Assembly: GCA_017411305.1 (NCBI GenBank) | Contig: JAFQQI010000105.1 | Location: 1 to 64,000, forward strand | Length of the DNA stretch: 64,000 nt | Origin: Lachnospiraceae bacterium | Lineage (GTDB): Bacteria; Bacillota; Clostridia; Lachnospirales; Lachnospiraceae | Reading direction: 5' to 3' | In this document: positions 50,603 to 59,652 of the stretch, piece after piece | Position numbering within the stretch: the first letter of the stretch is position 1 | Layout: the number at the start of each line of letters is the position of its first letter | Notes under the pieces: model-generated | The model's database searches: none | What the model was told of the DNA's origin: nothing | The model's input: only the letters and a program-made list of their open reading frames with translations | Translations under genes and position numbers: made by a program

Positions 50603-52021
50603 TTATTGATTACCGGCAAACACATAAAAACATGGTTTGGGTTCATAGTTTTCATCAAATAAAAGCGGGCAACAGGGTAATCCCGTGGTATTTCCGCCAC
50701 CAACGTCCGACCTTGACTGTAGCCAGGAGTAATGGTCAACTGTTCCCCAGAAGGTAATTCCGTCAAAAGAAACTCCTTCGTTATTGTTTACTGCGGACTT
50801 AATTCCGTAGCAAATCATATTGTATCGTTTTCTCTGTGCTTCGTATTCTTCCATCTTAGACTCTTCCGTACCTGTATAAGTATCGGAAGCCCTAAGGTCT
50901 AATTCCGTCATCTGCACCTTACCTACCGCCTCAGCGTATTTCTTAACGGAATACTCAATATCACTGGCGGAAGGATCTGACATATTATAATGTCCCTGCA
51001 TACCCATTCCGGAAATCCTGGTGCCTTCTCCCGGCGCGCCTTCCTGTTCCTTCACGGCTGTCAAGAGCTTCAGGATACCGTCTCTCTTTATTCTGTTGCA
51101 TTCATTATAATCATTATAGTACAGCTCCAGATTCTCAGGCGCATATTCATTGGCATATTTAAATGCGTTAATGATGTATTCTTCGCTCTGATACACTGCC
51201 CACCAGCTGGAATTGGAGCCATGGGTATCGTTACTTAAGGGTTCTGATGTATTTTCCTTTTCGCTGCGGTATTTTCCGCCGTTATCGGAAACCGCCTCGT
51301 TCACCACATCCCAACCGTAAAACATATCCTTATACTTGCTGTCCGGTCCCGTAAAGTGGGTTAATACTGATTTTATGTACCATTTTAGCCTTACATTCAT
51401 TTCTTCCTTGGAAACATAAGGCTTCTGTTTATCATAATCTTCATGAAAAAACCACTCCGGCGTCTGGGAATGCCACACCAGCACATGTCCCCGAACCTTC
51501 AGCTGTCTGTCCGGATGGCCGCTGTTCCAGTCATAAATCCGGTCCAGAATCTTTTCTGCTCTGGAAAAGTCCATTTGGGGAACCTGTATTACTGCTCCGT
51601 CAAGCTCTATTTCTTCCAATGCCGGGCATTTGGCATTGCTGTAGCCGAAAATGGCATCCGGCTTCAGTTCATTTCCAAGTGTTACTGCATTAAAATGAGT
51701 TGTCATGATTTCAAACACCTTGGGATCATCAATTTCGGAGCCTGTTACAGAACATCCGATCCACTGTCCCAAAGTCTTGTCATAATTGTCACGCAATACC
51801 GGAACCATCTCTTTGGCCTGTTCGTCATTCATGACGTTCTCCTTTTCATCCGCTTCTTCGGCAACCTCTTCACCGGTTGCTTCTTCACCAGTTGCTTCTT
51901 GTTCGATAGCAGCTTCCGGTATTTCTGCCGAAGCCGTATTTACTTTTTCCGCGTCTGTGCCCCCGCAGCCGCCCAGCAGCAATACACAAAGCACACCATA
52001 TAAAGCAAATTGTTTTCTCAT
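50603..52021 (-). CDS. GH10 endo-1,4-beta-xylanase lipoprotein (472 aa)
   Basis: The signal peptide ends in LLGGC (about residue 19), followed by an acidic E/A/T-rich linker (about 22-68). The GH10 barrel shows HVLVWHSQTPEWF (179-191), the acid/base E242 in WDVVNEAVSD and the nucleophile E373 in QMTELDLRA. It cuts internal bonds of xylan on the cell surface. An insertion around 250-275 (KYRSEKENTSEPLSNDTHGS) is longer than in many GH10 enzymes. It is the only clearly exported hydrolase of the locus and heads the long minus-strand operon, after a 177-base AT-rich region likely to hold the promoter. Confidence 0.92.
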   Translation of the reverse strand: MRKQFALYGVLCVLLLGGCGGTDAEKVNTASAEIPEAAIEQEATGEEATGEEVAEEADEKENVMNDEQAKEMVPVLRDNYDKTLGQWIGCSVTGSEIDDPKVFEIMTTHFNAVTLGNELKPDAIFGYSNAKCPALEEIELDGAVIQVPQMDFSRAEKILDRIYDWNSGHPDRQLKVRGHVLVWHSQTPEWFFHEDYDKQKPYVSKEEMNVRLKWYIKSVLTHFTGPDSKYKDMFYGWDVVNEAVSDNGGKYRSEKENTSEPLSNDTHGSNSSWWAVYQSEEYIINAFKYANEYAPENLELYYNDYNECNRIKRDGILKLLTAVKEQEGAPGEGTRISGMGMQGHYNMSDPSASDIEYSVKKYAEAVGKVQMTELDLRASDTYTGTEESKMEEYEAQRKRYNMICYGIKSAVNNNEGVSFDGITFWGTVDHYSWLQSRSDVGGGNTTGLPCCPLLFDENYEPKPCFYVFAGNQ

Positions 52022-52198
52022 AGTCTTTCCTCTATACTACTATCTCACATACAGGGCAGAAAAACTAGTCAATTTTTGCTATTCATTTATCCACTATTGC
52101 TATCAATGAGTTTTTTTCGCTGATTTTCGTTGTAACTTTTGTACACTATTTTTATTGTTCATCTGTCATAATTAACAATTATTACCTAAAAAAGCACT

Positions 52199-53230
52199 TT
52201 AACTTGTCACAATTTTTAGCATCTCATTAACTACTTTGCCATAATGCTCATCGGTAATACCGAAATCCTTCTGTTTGTAATTCCAAAGCGCTCTACCGAT
52301 TTGATATTCCGAAAAGACCTCATTGATGTCCGAAAGCCATCTGACCGCATCCTCTGCAGGGGCTTTATCAATCACGCCATACTCTCCGCAATATAAAGGC
52401 ACCTGATACTCCTTGGCAAATGCAATCGCTTCCCGGAACATATAACGGAAATAATCAGAATTTACATTTCCGATATGGTCCAAAATTTCGCCTGCATGGT
52501 TTTGGTTTAACAATGCACTTTTTTCTTTATACAAACTTACATCTGCAGGATAGGGCAATTCAAAATCAATATTCTCTACCCAATGTGCTTTCTGATGTGT
52601 AAAGCAAAGCGGTTCATAGCAATGGAAGGTATACACAATTTTTTTATCCGCAGGTGCCCCCAGAAGCTTAACACTTGAAACACTGTTATGGCAGACTCCT
52701 CCGATAATAATTTTAATATCCGGTGATATTTTTCTGATGACACCTACAGCCTTTGCCGCTATTTCGTTCCACTCCTTCGCATAATCCGGATTTACCACTT
52801 CATTGAGCAATTCAAATGTCATGAAATCTTTGTTGCATGCATAGCGTTTTGCCAGTTTATTCCACAAGGCATAGAATCTTTCCTGTAATGCAGTATCCGT
52901 AAAAAATTTGTCCGGTTCAGGCACTTCATTTTTATCAAACATATATCCAAAAGATTTATGCAAATCAAGAACAATATTCAAATGATATTTTTGACACCAT
53001 TTAATACAATCATCTATATGCTGATAACCTTCTTCCTTGTCTTCTCCCAAATCAGTTTCTATTACATCATAATCAATAGGCAGTCTGATATGATCCATTC
53101 CCCATCCGGCAATTTTTTTAATATCATCTTCCAATATAAATGTGTCGAAATGCTCCTTTGTGTAGCTTACGCATTGTGACAGCCAGCCGCCTAAGTTAAT
53201 TCCTTTCTGATATCCTTTCAGTTCCATCAT
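52199..53230 (-). CDS. GH5 glycoside hydrolase, cytoplasmic (343 aa)
   Basis: The barrel begins GYQKGINLGGWLSQC and includes HIRLPIDYD, VLDLH (88-91), the acid/base E144 in FELLNEVV and the nucleophile E283 in LYCGEYGVI. This is a GH5 enzyme of the cellulase/exo-glucanase type. No signal peptide is present, so it acts on imported beta-glucan, mannan or xylan oligosaccharides. GGAGG at about eight bases decides for the ATG at 53230; the frame runs 64 codons further into the promoter region shared with the divergent AraC gene. Substrate not certain. Confidence 0.87.
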   Translation of the reverse strand: MMELKGYQKGINLGGWLSQCVSYTKEHFDTFILEDDIKKIAGWGMDHIRLPIDYDVIETDLGEDKEEGYQHIDDCIKWCQKYHLNIVLDLHKSFGYMFDKNEVPEPDKFFTDTALQERFYALWNKLAKRYACNKDFMTFELLNEVVNPDYAKEWNEIAAKAVGVIRKISPDIKIIIGGVCHNSVSSVKLLGAPADKKIVYTFHCYEPLCFTHQKAHWVENIDFELPYPADVSLYKEKSALLNQNHAGEILDHIGNVNSDYFRYMFREAIAFAKEYQVPLYCGEYGVIDKAPAEDAVRWLSDINEVFSEYQIGRALWNYKQKDFGITDEHYGKVVNEMLKIVTS

Positions 53231-53396
53231 CACTTCCACCTCCGTTTTCTCCATTTTAGTTTCATACACACGGAATTTATATAAAATTCTTTGACAAAAT
53301 ATCAAAATCATGTTATTTTGTGCTAAAATATGACTGGCAATTCGCATCACTTTCATTAACACAGCTTGCAACCCACAGCAGGGAGGGGAAGAAATC

Positions 53397-54149
53397 ATGG
53401 ACATCTCAAGAGACTGGCTCAAAAACGAATTTATTAATCAGGAAATGTTATACAGACACCGGATGGTGGAGACCGAATTTTCTTTTTATGATGCAATCGC
53501 AACCGGGAATATGGAATTCGTATTGGAAAACTGTCAAAAGAAAATGTTTGTCAATCTTGACGGTGTCGGAAAGCTCTCCCATGATCCCGTGCAAAATCTG
53601 AAATATCATTTCACCATTACCGCAGCAATGATTGTGCGGTATTGTATTCAGTATGGCATGGAATCGGAAAAAGCATATTCGCTTAGTGACTTTTATATTT
53701 TAAAAATGGATTCTTTAACTACCATCGAAGAGATTTGTAAATTACACGATGTCATGAGCATCGAAATCTGCAAACAAATGCAGGATTTACAAAAAATCCG
53801 TGCTTTATCCAAACCAATTGTTTTATGTGTTGACTACATCTATTCCCATATGCATTACCGCATTACCGTGGAAGAACTGGCTGAACATGTAGGCCTATCC
53901 GTCAGTTATCTTTCTAAATTGTTCAAAACAGAAACAGGCATGGCATTAAGTGAATACATCACGGAAATAAAAATAGAAAAGGCAAAAAATATGCTACAGT
54001 ACTCCGATTTAAAAACAATCGATATCGCAAACTATTTTGCCTTTTCTTCGCAAAGTCATTTTATTCAGGTTTTTCGTAAATTTACAGGAATAACCCCTTA
54101 TCAATACCGCAAGCAGAATTTCCGTTCCGGATGGAATGCAAAGAACTAA
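53397..54149 (+). CDS. AraC-family transcriptional regulator (250 aa)
   Basis: The C-terminal 100 residues contain the two helix-turn-helix motifs: ITVEELAEHVGLSVSYLSKL (about 155-174) and the second one ending FSSQSHFIQVFRKFTGITPY. The N-terminal part (about 1-140) is helical, without a recognisable cupin, and resembles the effector region of clostridial sugar regulators. GGAGGGG precedes the ATG. It is divergent from the GH5 gene and its end overlaps the convergent GH67 gene by four bases. It probably activates xylan genes in answer to an oligosaccharide. Confidence 0.88.
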   Translation: MDISRDWLKNEFINQEMLYRHRMVETEFSFYDAIATGNMEFVLENCQKKMFVNLDGVGKLSHDPVQNLKYHFTITAAMIVRYCIQYGMESEKAYSLSDFYILKMDSLTTIEEICKLHDVMSIEICKQMQDLQKIRALSKPIVLCVDYIYSHMHYRITVEELAEHVGLSVSYLSKLFKTETGMALSEYITEIKIEKAKNMLQYSDLKTIDIANYFAFSSQSHFIQVFRKFTGITPYQYRKQNFRSGWNAKN

Positions 54150-56143
54150 TAAATACGTCTTCCCATTTCATCCGCGATTCCGCTTTTCCGGTAGAAGTAA
54201 GAATTAACCTGGTCTCTCCACTCTTTGGCGTTTTGAAGCTGTCTTGCAAACCGTTCTTTAATCACTTCATAAGCACAGAAAGGAACTTTCCCTTCAAGTC
54301 CGTTCCAAACCCTAATCATCGCTTCCACTTCTTCCACACCCTCAAAGTGGCTGTCATAAATATGCTGAATCAGTGTTTTTCCGCTTTTCAGCATATGGGT
54401 ATAGGGTACATGATGGAAGAACAAAAGCAGCTCCTCCGGGCAGGTTTTTATGTCATTGTACATGGAAGCATTGGGTTCATAATACTGGCGCACATAGCCG
54501 GTACCATTATCCGTCCGATCCACGCCAAGTCCTAAATGATCTGCCCTGTGATAAGTTCCCCATCTGGAATACTCATATCCGTCTACACTTGGTCCGTAAT
54601 GATAGTGCGGGGTTACCATCCAGCCGATTCCCAAAGGACTGGTATATTTCTCATAGGTTTCTCTGGAACCCAGAAGCAGATTCACTATCGCATCTACCAC
54701 TTCCTGCTCACAGGAAAGACTCATTTTTACCCATTCCTCTGCGATTTCTTCTGCAGAAAGAGATGTGGTAAAGGCAAGACGTCCAAATCCGTAGAAATTA
54801 GCCGCTGCCAAATCGTTTCCTGTCCAGTTTTCATCATTTCCCGTATTGCAAACTGCAGCAATTCCGGCATTTTTATTTCCATAGGTGCGTCCGCTTACTA
54901 CGTCAGCTACCGTATCATTCTCCGGCTTACAATATGTTTTAAAGTCCAGTACCTCTTTAAATAAAGGAATCAGATAGCAAAGATCGATTTGCTGTCCGGT
55001 ATATTCCTGAGCCACCTGAACCTCTAACATCTGGTTCGTCTTCTTAAGTCCTCCAAGCAGAGGCGATACCGCTTCCCTGATCTGGAAATCCATAGGACCG
55101 TTCTTAATCTGGAGAATCACGTTATCATGATAATCTCCGTCCATCTCAATAAAGTTATCGTAACCGGCTCTTGCTCTGTCCGTTTTGTAATCGCGCCAAT
55201 CCTGGGTGCAATTATATACAAAGCATCGCCAAATAATAATTCCGCCGTAGGGTTTTACAATATCTGCCAGCATATTGGCTCCGTCTGCCTGAGTCCTTCC
55301 GTAAGTAAACGGCCCCGGTCTTCCTTCCGAATCCGCCTTTACCAAAAAACCGCCCAGATTGGGGACTTTAGCAAAGACCTCGGCCATTTTAGTCTTCCAC
55401 CACGCTATTACGTCTTCATCAAGAGGATCCGCACTGTCAGGTCCGCCCAATTCCAAAGGTGCCGCATAATTAAGGCTTAAAAACAGCTTGATTCCGTATC
55501 CCGCAAAAACATTGGAAAGCTCTGCCACTTTTGCAAAATAACGGTCGGTAATCAGCCAGGTAGCTTCATCCTTAACATTAACATTATTAATCACCACGCC
55601 ATTGATACCCACGCTCGCTACCATTCTGGCATAATCCGTGATACGCTCATCAATGATCAGCTCTCCCTTTTCAAAAAAGAAAGAGTTTCCTGAATATCCG
55701 CGTTCAATGCTGCCATCCATATTATCCCAATGGTTATACATTCTCATGGGATTATCCGGCTCACAAAGGATAGTTACCTTTGAGAGCGGCTGCTCCATGG
55801 CAATGAGTCTCAGCACATGGAACACTCCGTAAAGTACACCATTTTCATCAGCTGCTTCCAGTTTAAGACACCCGTCATTACAGGAAATACGATAGCCCTC
55901 TTTTTTTACGGTTTCAGCGTCAAGAGCAATCACCATTTTAGGATTTTCCGTCCCATCTCCAGCAAGCGCAGGCACGATTCCAAGCATTCCCGATACGCCT
56001 CTTTGCAGCTCCTTCCATGCATTTGCAACGACGGCAGCTTTTGTATCAAATCCGCAAAACTTAACAGTTTGTACAAATGCTCCGTTTCCCGCATCCTGCT
56101 TTTTATCATATTTCAGCCAAAGCTGTGTCCACTTTTTTTCCAT
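54146..56143 (-). CDS. GH67 alpha-glucuronidase (665 aa)
   Basis: The N-terminal GH67 domain (about 1-135), the central barrel (YNHWDNMDGSIERGYSGNSF, then GFLVKADSEGRPGPFTYGRT and IIIWRCFVYN) and the C-terminal helical domain (VSPLLGGLKKTNQMLEVQVA, WMVTPHYHYGPSVDGYEYSR) match GH67 throughout its normal length. It removes 4-O-methyl-glucuronic acid from the end of xylooligosaccharides. It lacks a signal peptide, so it is intracellular. It follows GH3 after a hairpin terminator and is probably read from its own start or by partial readthrough. Confidence 0.92.
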   Translation of the reverse strand: MEKKWTQLWLKYDKKQDAGNGAFVQTVKFCGFDTKAAVVANAWKELQRGVSGMLGIVPALAGDGTENPKMVIALDAETVKKEGYRISCNDGCLKLEAADENGVLYGVFHVLRLIAMEQPLSKVTILCEPDNPMRMYNHWDNMDGSIERGYSGNSFFFEKGELIIDERITDYARMVASVGINGVVINNVNVKDEATWLITDRYFAKVAELSNVFAGYGIKLFLSLNYAAPLELGGPDSADPLDEDVIAWWKTKMAEVFAKVPNLGGFLVKADSEGRPGPFTYGRTQADGANMLADIVKPYGGIIIWRCFVYNCTQDWRDYKTDRARAGYDNFIEMDGDYHDNVILQIKNGPMDFQIREAVSPLLGGLKKTNQMLEVQVAQEYTGQQIDLCYLIPLFKEVLDFKTYCKPENDTVADVVSGRTYGNKNAGIAAVCNTGNDENWTGNDLAAANFYGFGRLAFTTSLSAEEIAEEWVKMSLSCEQEVVDAIVNLLLGSRETYEKYTSPLGIGWMVTPHYHYGPSVDGYEYSRWGTYHRADHLGLGVDRTDNGTGYVRQYYEPNASMYNDIKTCPEELLLFFHHVPYTHMLKSGKTLIQHIYDSHFEGVEEVEAMIRVWNGLEGKVPFCAYEVIKERFARQLQNAKEWRDQVNSYFYRKSGIADEMGRRIY

Positions 56144-56180
56144 AATCAGACCTCATTCCCTCATCAAAAATATGTAATAC

Positions 56181-56208
56181 AAAAGGCTGCCACATGATCA
56201 TGGCAGCC
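56181..56208 (-). terminator. Terminator between GH3 and GH67
   Basis: GGCTGCCA pairs perfectly with TGGCAGCC around an eight-base loop and TTTTGT follows on the minus strand. It is 15 bases after the GH3 stop and 37 before the GH67 start, so it may limit rather than stop transcription of GH67. Confidence 0.75.
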
Positions 56209-56223
56209 CGAATTTCTTCAAAA

Positions 56224-58377
56224 TTACAATGCTTCTGCAATTTGCAAGGACAGCTTTGTCACACTGCGTCCCGTTAATTTCTCACTACGCGCATCCGGTG
56301 CCTGACCGCCTACATATACCAGCACTTCTCCCTGCGCAATCTGCAGTTTTCCTTCTTCATCAAACAGTCCGAAGGCTTCTGCCGGCAAATGAATCTGAAT
56401 CTGTTTTTCTTCTCCCGGCTTTAGAGCAACCTTACAGATGCCCTTAAGCTGTGCATTGGGTGTACCTTCCCTGCACACCTTAACATAAACCTGTACAGTT
56501 TCTCTTCCTTCCATGGAGCCCGCATTCTTAACGGTTGCCGTAATATCCACACCGTCTTTTCCCACAACATCCGCACTGCTCTTTACATTTGTATATTCAT
56601 AGTCCGTGTAAGAAAGACCGTATCCGAAAGGATACAAAGCATCTGTCTGCATATAGCGGTAGGTTCTGTTCTTCATGGAATAATCTTCAAATGCAGGAAG
56701 CTCATCCGTAGAATAATAGAAGGTTACAGGTAATTTACCTTCGGGATTTTTCTCACCAAAGATAATATTGGCAATTGCCTTGCCGCCCTGAGCTCCCGGA
56801 TACCATCCCTGGATAATGGCAGGAACATGCTCATCTGCCCATTTCACTGCCATGGCACTTCCTGTCAGAAGTACTAAAATAACGGGCTTGCCGCTGGCAT
56901 AAGCAATTTCCAGAATTTCCTGCTGTCTTCCCGGCAGGTTCAGGTTAGGCTTATCACCACTGCCGTATTCATTACCGGTATCTCCTTCTTCCCCTTCCAA
57001 GCTTGCATCCAATCCTAAGCAAAGTACAACTACATCACTGGCTTCGCAAACGCCTTTCACTTCAGAATCACGGTCATATCCCTTACTTAAGTTGCTCATC
57101 TGATTTTTGTACAAATGACAGCCCTCAGATACCAGCACACGCACATCATCGCCTACATATTCCTGGATTCCTTCGGAAATTGTATAATAGCGGGATGCAG
57201 TTCCTTCATAGTTACCCACAAGGGCCTTGCGGCTGTCTGCATTGGGTCCGATAATACCAATGGTTTTTATTTTGGATTTATCCAAAGGCAACAAGTTATT
57301 TTCGTTCTTTAACAATACAATGGTCTTTTCTGCTGTTTCCAGATTCAACTTACGCATAGGCGCAGAGTCCACCACTGTATAAGGAATAGTATCAAAAGGT
57401 GTTCCCTCCGCATCAAATACACCCAGTTTCATTCTGGTGGTAAAAAGGTTTACAAGGGCTTCGTCTACTCTTTCTTCGGAAAGCATGCCCTTTTCTACTG
57501 CTTCCTTTACATACCCGAACAGGTTACCGCAGTTTAAGTCACAGCCGTTCCCTACTGCCATTGCTACGGATTCTACTGCATTACCGGTTACCAGATGTCC
57601 TTCATGGAAATCCTTAATTGCCCAGCAGTCGGATGTTACATGGCCTTCAAAGCCCCATTCATCTCTGAGGATATCCTGAAGCAAGGTTTTGCTTCCGCAG
57701 CAAGGTTCCCCATTGGTACGGTTGTAGGCACCCATAACGGACTCTACCTTTGCTTCCTGGACGCAGGCCTTAAATGCAGGAAGATAAGTTTCGTACATAT
57801 CCTGTAGGGTAGCTTCTGCATTAAACTCATGACGCACCGCTTCCGGTCCGCTATGTACTGCAAAGTGCTTGGCACATGCTGCTACCTTCATGTAGTTTTC
57901 ATCATGTCCCTGAAGGCCTTCAATATATCTCACACCCAGTCTGGAGGTCAGATAAGGGTCTTCTCCGAAGGTCTCATGACCTCTTCCCCATCTGGGGTCT
58001 CTGAAAATATTTACATTGGGAGACCAGAAGGTCAATCCCTTGTAAATATCAGTATCATCAAATTTCTGTTGCATATTAAATTTCGCACGTGCTTCTGTAG
58101 AAACTGCTTCTCCCAATTCCTCAAGCAAATCCTCATCAAAGCTTGCTGCAAGTCCTACTGCCTGCGGGAATACGGTAGCAACACCTGCTCTTGCCACGCC
58201 GTGCAGAGCTTCATTCCACCAGTTGTAAGACTTAATACCAAGACGTTCATTGGCTGCCGCGCCGTGTAACATTTGCAGAGCCTTTTCCTCAAGTGTCATC
58301 TGTGCCACCAGTGCTTTGGCACGTTCTCTGAATTTCGCAATTTTTTCCTTATCTCTTACCAATTCCATATTGCTCAT
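56224..58377 (-). CDS. GH3 beta-xylosidase/beta-glucosidase (717 aa)
   Basis: The GH3 barrel has KHFAVHSGPEAVRH (170-183) and the nucleophile D250 in HVTSDCWAIKDF. An alpha/beta sandwich follows (about 350-560, GIIGPNADSRKALVGNYEGT, SLEGEEGDTGNEYGSGDKP), then a fibronectin-like domain (about 600-700). The SDC in place of SDW next to the nucleophile is seen in many xylosidase-type GH3 enzymes. There is no signal peptide, so it acts in the cytoplasm on xylobiose or similar. It is divergent from an AraC gene (345-base interval) that may control it. Confidence 0.9.
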   Translation of the reverse strand: MSNMELVRDKEKIAKFRERAKALVAQMTLEEKALQMLHGAAANERLGIKSYNWWNEALHGVARAGVATVFPQAVGLAASFDEDLLEELGEAVSTEARAKFNMQQKFDDTDIYKGLTFWSPNVNIFRDPRWGRGHETFGEDPYLTSRLGVRYIEGLQGHDENYMKVAACAKHFAVHSGPEAVRHEFNAEATLQDMYETYLPAFKACVQEAKVESVMGAYNRTNGEPCCGSKTLLQDILRDEWGFEGHVTSDCWAIKDFHEGHLVTGNAVESVAMAVGNGCDLNCGNLFGYVKEAVEKGMLSEERVDEALVNLFTTRMKLGVFDAEGTPFDTIPYTVVDSAPMRKLNLETAEKTIVLLKNENNLLPLDKSKIKTIGIIGPNADSRKALVGNYEGTASRYYTISEGIQEYVGDDVRVLVSEGCHLYKNQMSNLSKGYDRDSEVKGVCEASDVVVLCLGLDASLEGEEGDTGNEYGSGDKPNLNLPGRQQEILEIAYASGKPVILVLLTGSAMAVKWADEHVPAIIQGWYPGAQGGKAIANIIFGEKNPEGKLPVTFYYSTDELPAFEDYSMKNRTYRYMQTDALYPFGYGLSYTDYEYTNVKSSADVVGKDGVDITATVKNAGSMEGRETVQVYVKVCREGTPNAQLKGICKVALKPGEEKQIQIHLPAEAFGLFDEEGKLQIAQGEVLVYVGGQAPDARSEKLTGRSVTKLSLQIAEAL

Positions 58378-58722
58378 ATCTCCCTATATAGAAATCTCAT
58401 CTTATAGAAAAAGTATAGATATATTCACGCTCAATTGCATTCTATTTCTTGCGCTAATCTCTCCAAATATTGCTATTTTTCAATTTTTTCATATTATTTT
58501 TTATTTTGCCGTCTTTCTTTTTCTTCTCTTTTTTTCTCAAAAACGTCTGTTTTGTAGGACTTTCAGACAAAATAACATAACATTTTGCTTTTTTATTCAC
58601 TATTTTGCACATGGATTCCTTTAGCAATATTTGATTTGATTTGACACCCTCTTTAATCTGTGTTACGTTACCAATATAGAGTTTTTCTACCGATACTATT
58701 TCCGCACGCAAGGAGAAGTCTA
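58378..58722. other. Divergent promoter region of GH3 and AraC genes
   Basis: The interval is AT-rich and without a convincing gene. The 97-codon minus-strand frame at 58454-58747 is a low-complexity K-rich shadow. TATACT and similar boxes occur before GH3, but no pair with correct spacing stands out, and I see no clear AraC half-site repeat. Confidence 0.4.
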
Positions 58723-59598
58723 ATGATTGAAATACTAAACGGCACACATGAAACGGTTGCCTATCGGGATTTTCAGGGAATCAAGCTTTACCACAACGTA
58801 GAAGCAGATAACTATCCGCTGCACTGGCATACTGCCCTTGAAATCGTTGTCCCTTATGAAAATTCATACACAGTCATTATCGATAAAATTCCTCATACCA
58901 TTTATGAAGGCGATATCTTTATTACGCCGCCGGGTACCTTACATGCCCTTACGGCGCCGCCTACCGGCAGAAGACTGATTCTCCTGTTTGACTACAGTCT
59001 GATCTGTAATGTAAAGGGCATGGATTCCCTGCTTCATTCTCTCCTTCCCTTTACGCTGATCACCAAATCGGAGCATCCCGAACTAAATAAGAAATTGCAT
59101 TTTTATCTGGATGAAATTATCCGCGAATACAAAGATCCGATGCCTTTTACGGAAGCCAATGTTTACTCTTTGATGATCCGTTTCTTTGTGGCAGTAGGAC
59201 GTGCCAGCTTTAATGCCAGCACCAGATTCCCGGGTATTACTTCTGCTAAGCAGCACGAATATATCGAAAAGTTTATGATGGTTTGCAACTACATTACAGA
59301 CCACTGTACCGAAAACATCAATGTGGACGATTTGGCAGACCTTGCAGGCTTTTCCAAATTTCACTTTGCAAGATTATTCAAGCAGTTTGCAGGCATGTCC
59401 TGTTATGAATATCTGACCCAGAAGCGTGTCGCCCATGCAGAGCAGCTGTTAATCCAGCCGGACCTTTCCATTACAGAGGTTGCCATGCTTTCCGGTTTTA
59501 ACAGTCTCTCTACCTTTAATCGGATTTTTAAAACTCAGAAAAATTGTACCCCTTCTGAATATAAGAGCTTAAATAAGCAGGAAAAAAGACAATCGTAA
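58723..59598 (+). CDS. AraC-family regulator with cupin domain (291 aa)
   Basis: The N-terminal cupin (about 12-110) has NYPLHWHTALEIVVPYENSY and the DIFITPPGTLHAL turn. Two helix-turn-helix motifs lie at the C-terminus (INVDDLADLAGFSKFHFARL and ITEVAMLSGFNSLSTFNRIF). AAGGAGAAG before the ATG at 58723 sets the start, rather than one 21 codons earlier. It is divergent from GH3 and convergent with the GH43 gene at 59653-61185. It is likely a local sugar-responsive activator. Confidence 0.9.
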   Translation: MIEILNGTHETVAYRDFQGIKLYHNVEADNYPLHWHTALEIVVPYENSYTVIIDKIPHTIYEGDIFITPPGTLHALTAPPTGRRLILLFDYSLICNVKGMDSLLHSLLPFTLITKSEHPELNKKLHFYLDEIIREYKDPMPFTEANVYSLMIRFFVAVGRASFNASTRFPGITSAKQHEYIEKFMMVCNYITDHCTENINVDDLADLAGFSKFHFARLFKQFAGMSCYEYLTQKRVAHAEQLLIQPDLSITEVAMLSGFNSLSTFNRIFKTQKNCTPSEYKSLNKQEKRQS

Positions 59599-59622
59599 TC
59601 ATACGGTTGTCTTTCGTTTTTC
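59584..59622. terminator. Bidirectional terminator between AraC and GH43 genes
   Basis: AAGACAATCG pairs with CGGTTGTCTT around an AT-rich loop. T-runs follow on both strands (CGTTTTTC on plus and CTTTTTTCC on minus). It overlaps the AraC stop codon and lies 31 bases after the GH43 stop. Confidence 0.75.
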
Positions 59623-59652
59623 TTGTAAGTTGTCTTTTCAGCGCGATTACCA

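Noticed and set aside
52022..52198. Defined promoter boxes before the GH10-led operon
   Set aside because: TTGACT and several AT-rich boxes occur, but no -35/-10 pair has both good matches and correct spacing, so no promoter feature is listed.
58454..58747. 97-codon minus-strand frame between GH3 and AraC
   Set aside because: Lysine-rich translation of an A-rich promoter region that overlaps the AraC start; no homology recognised.
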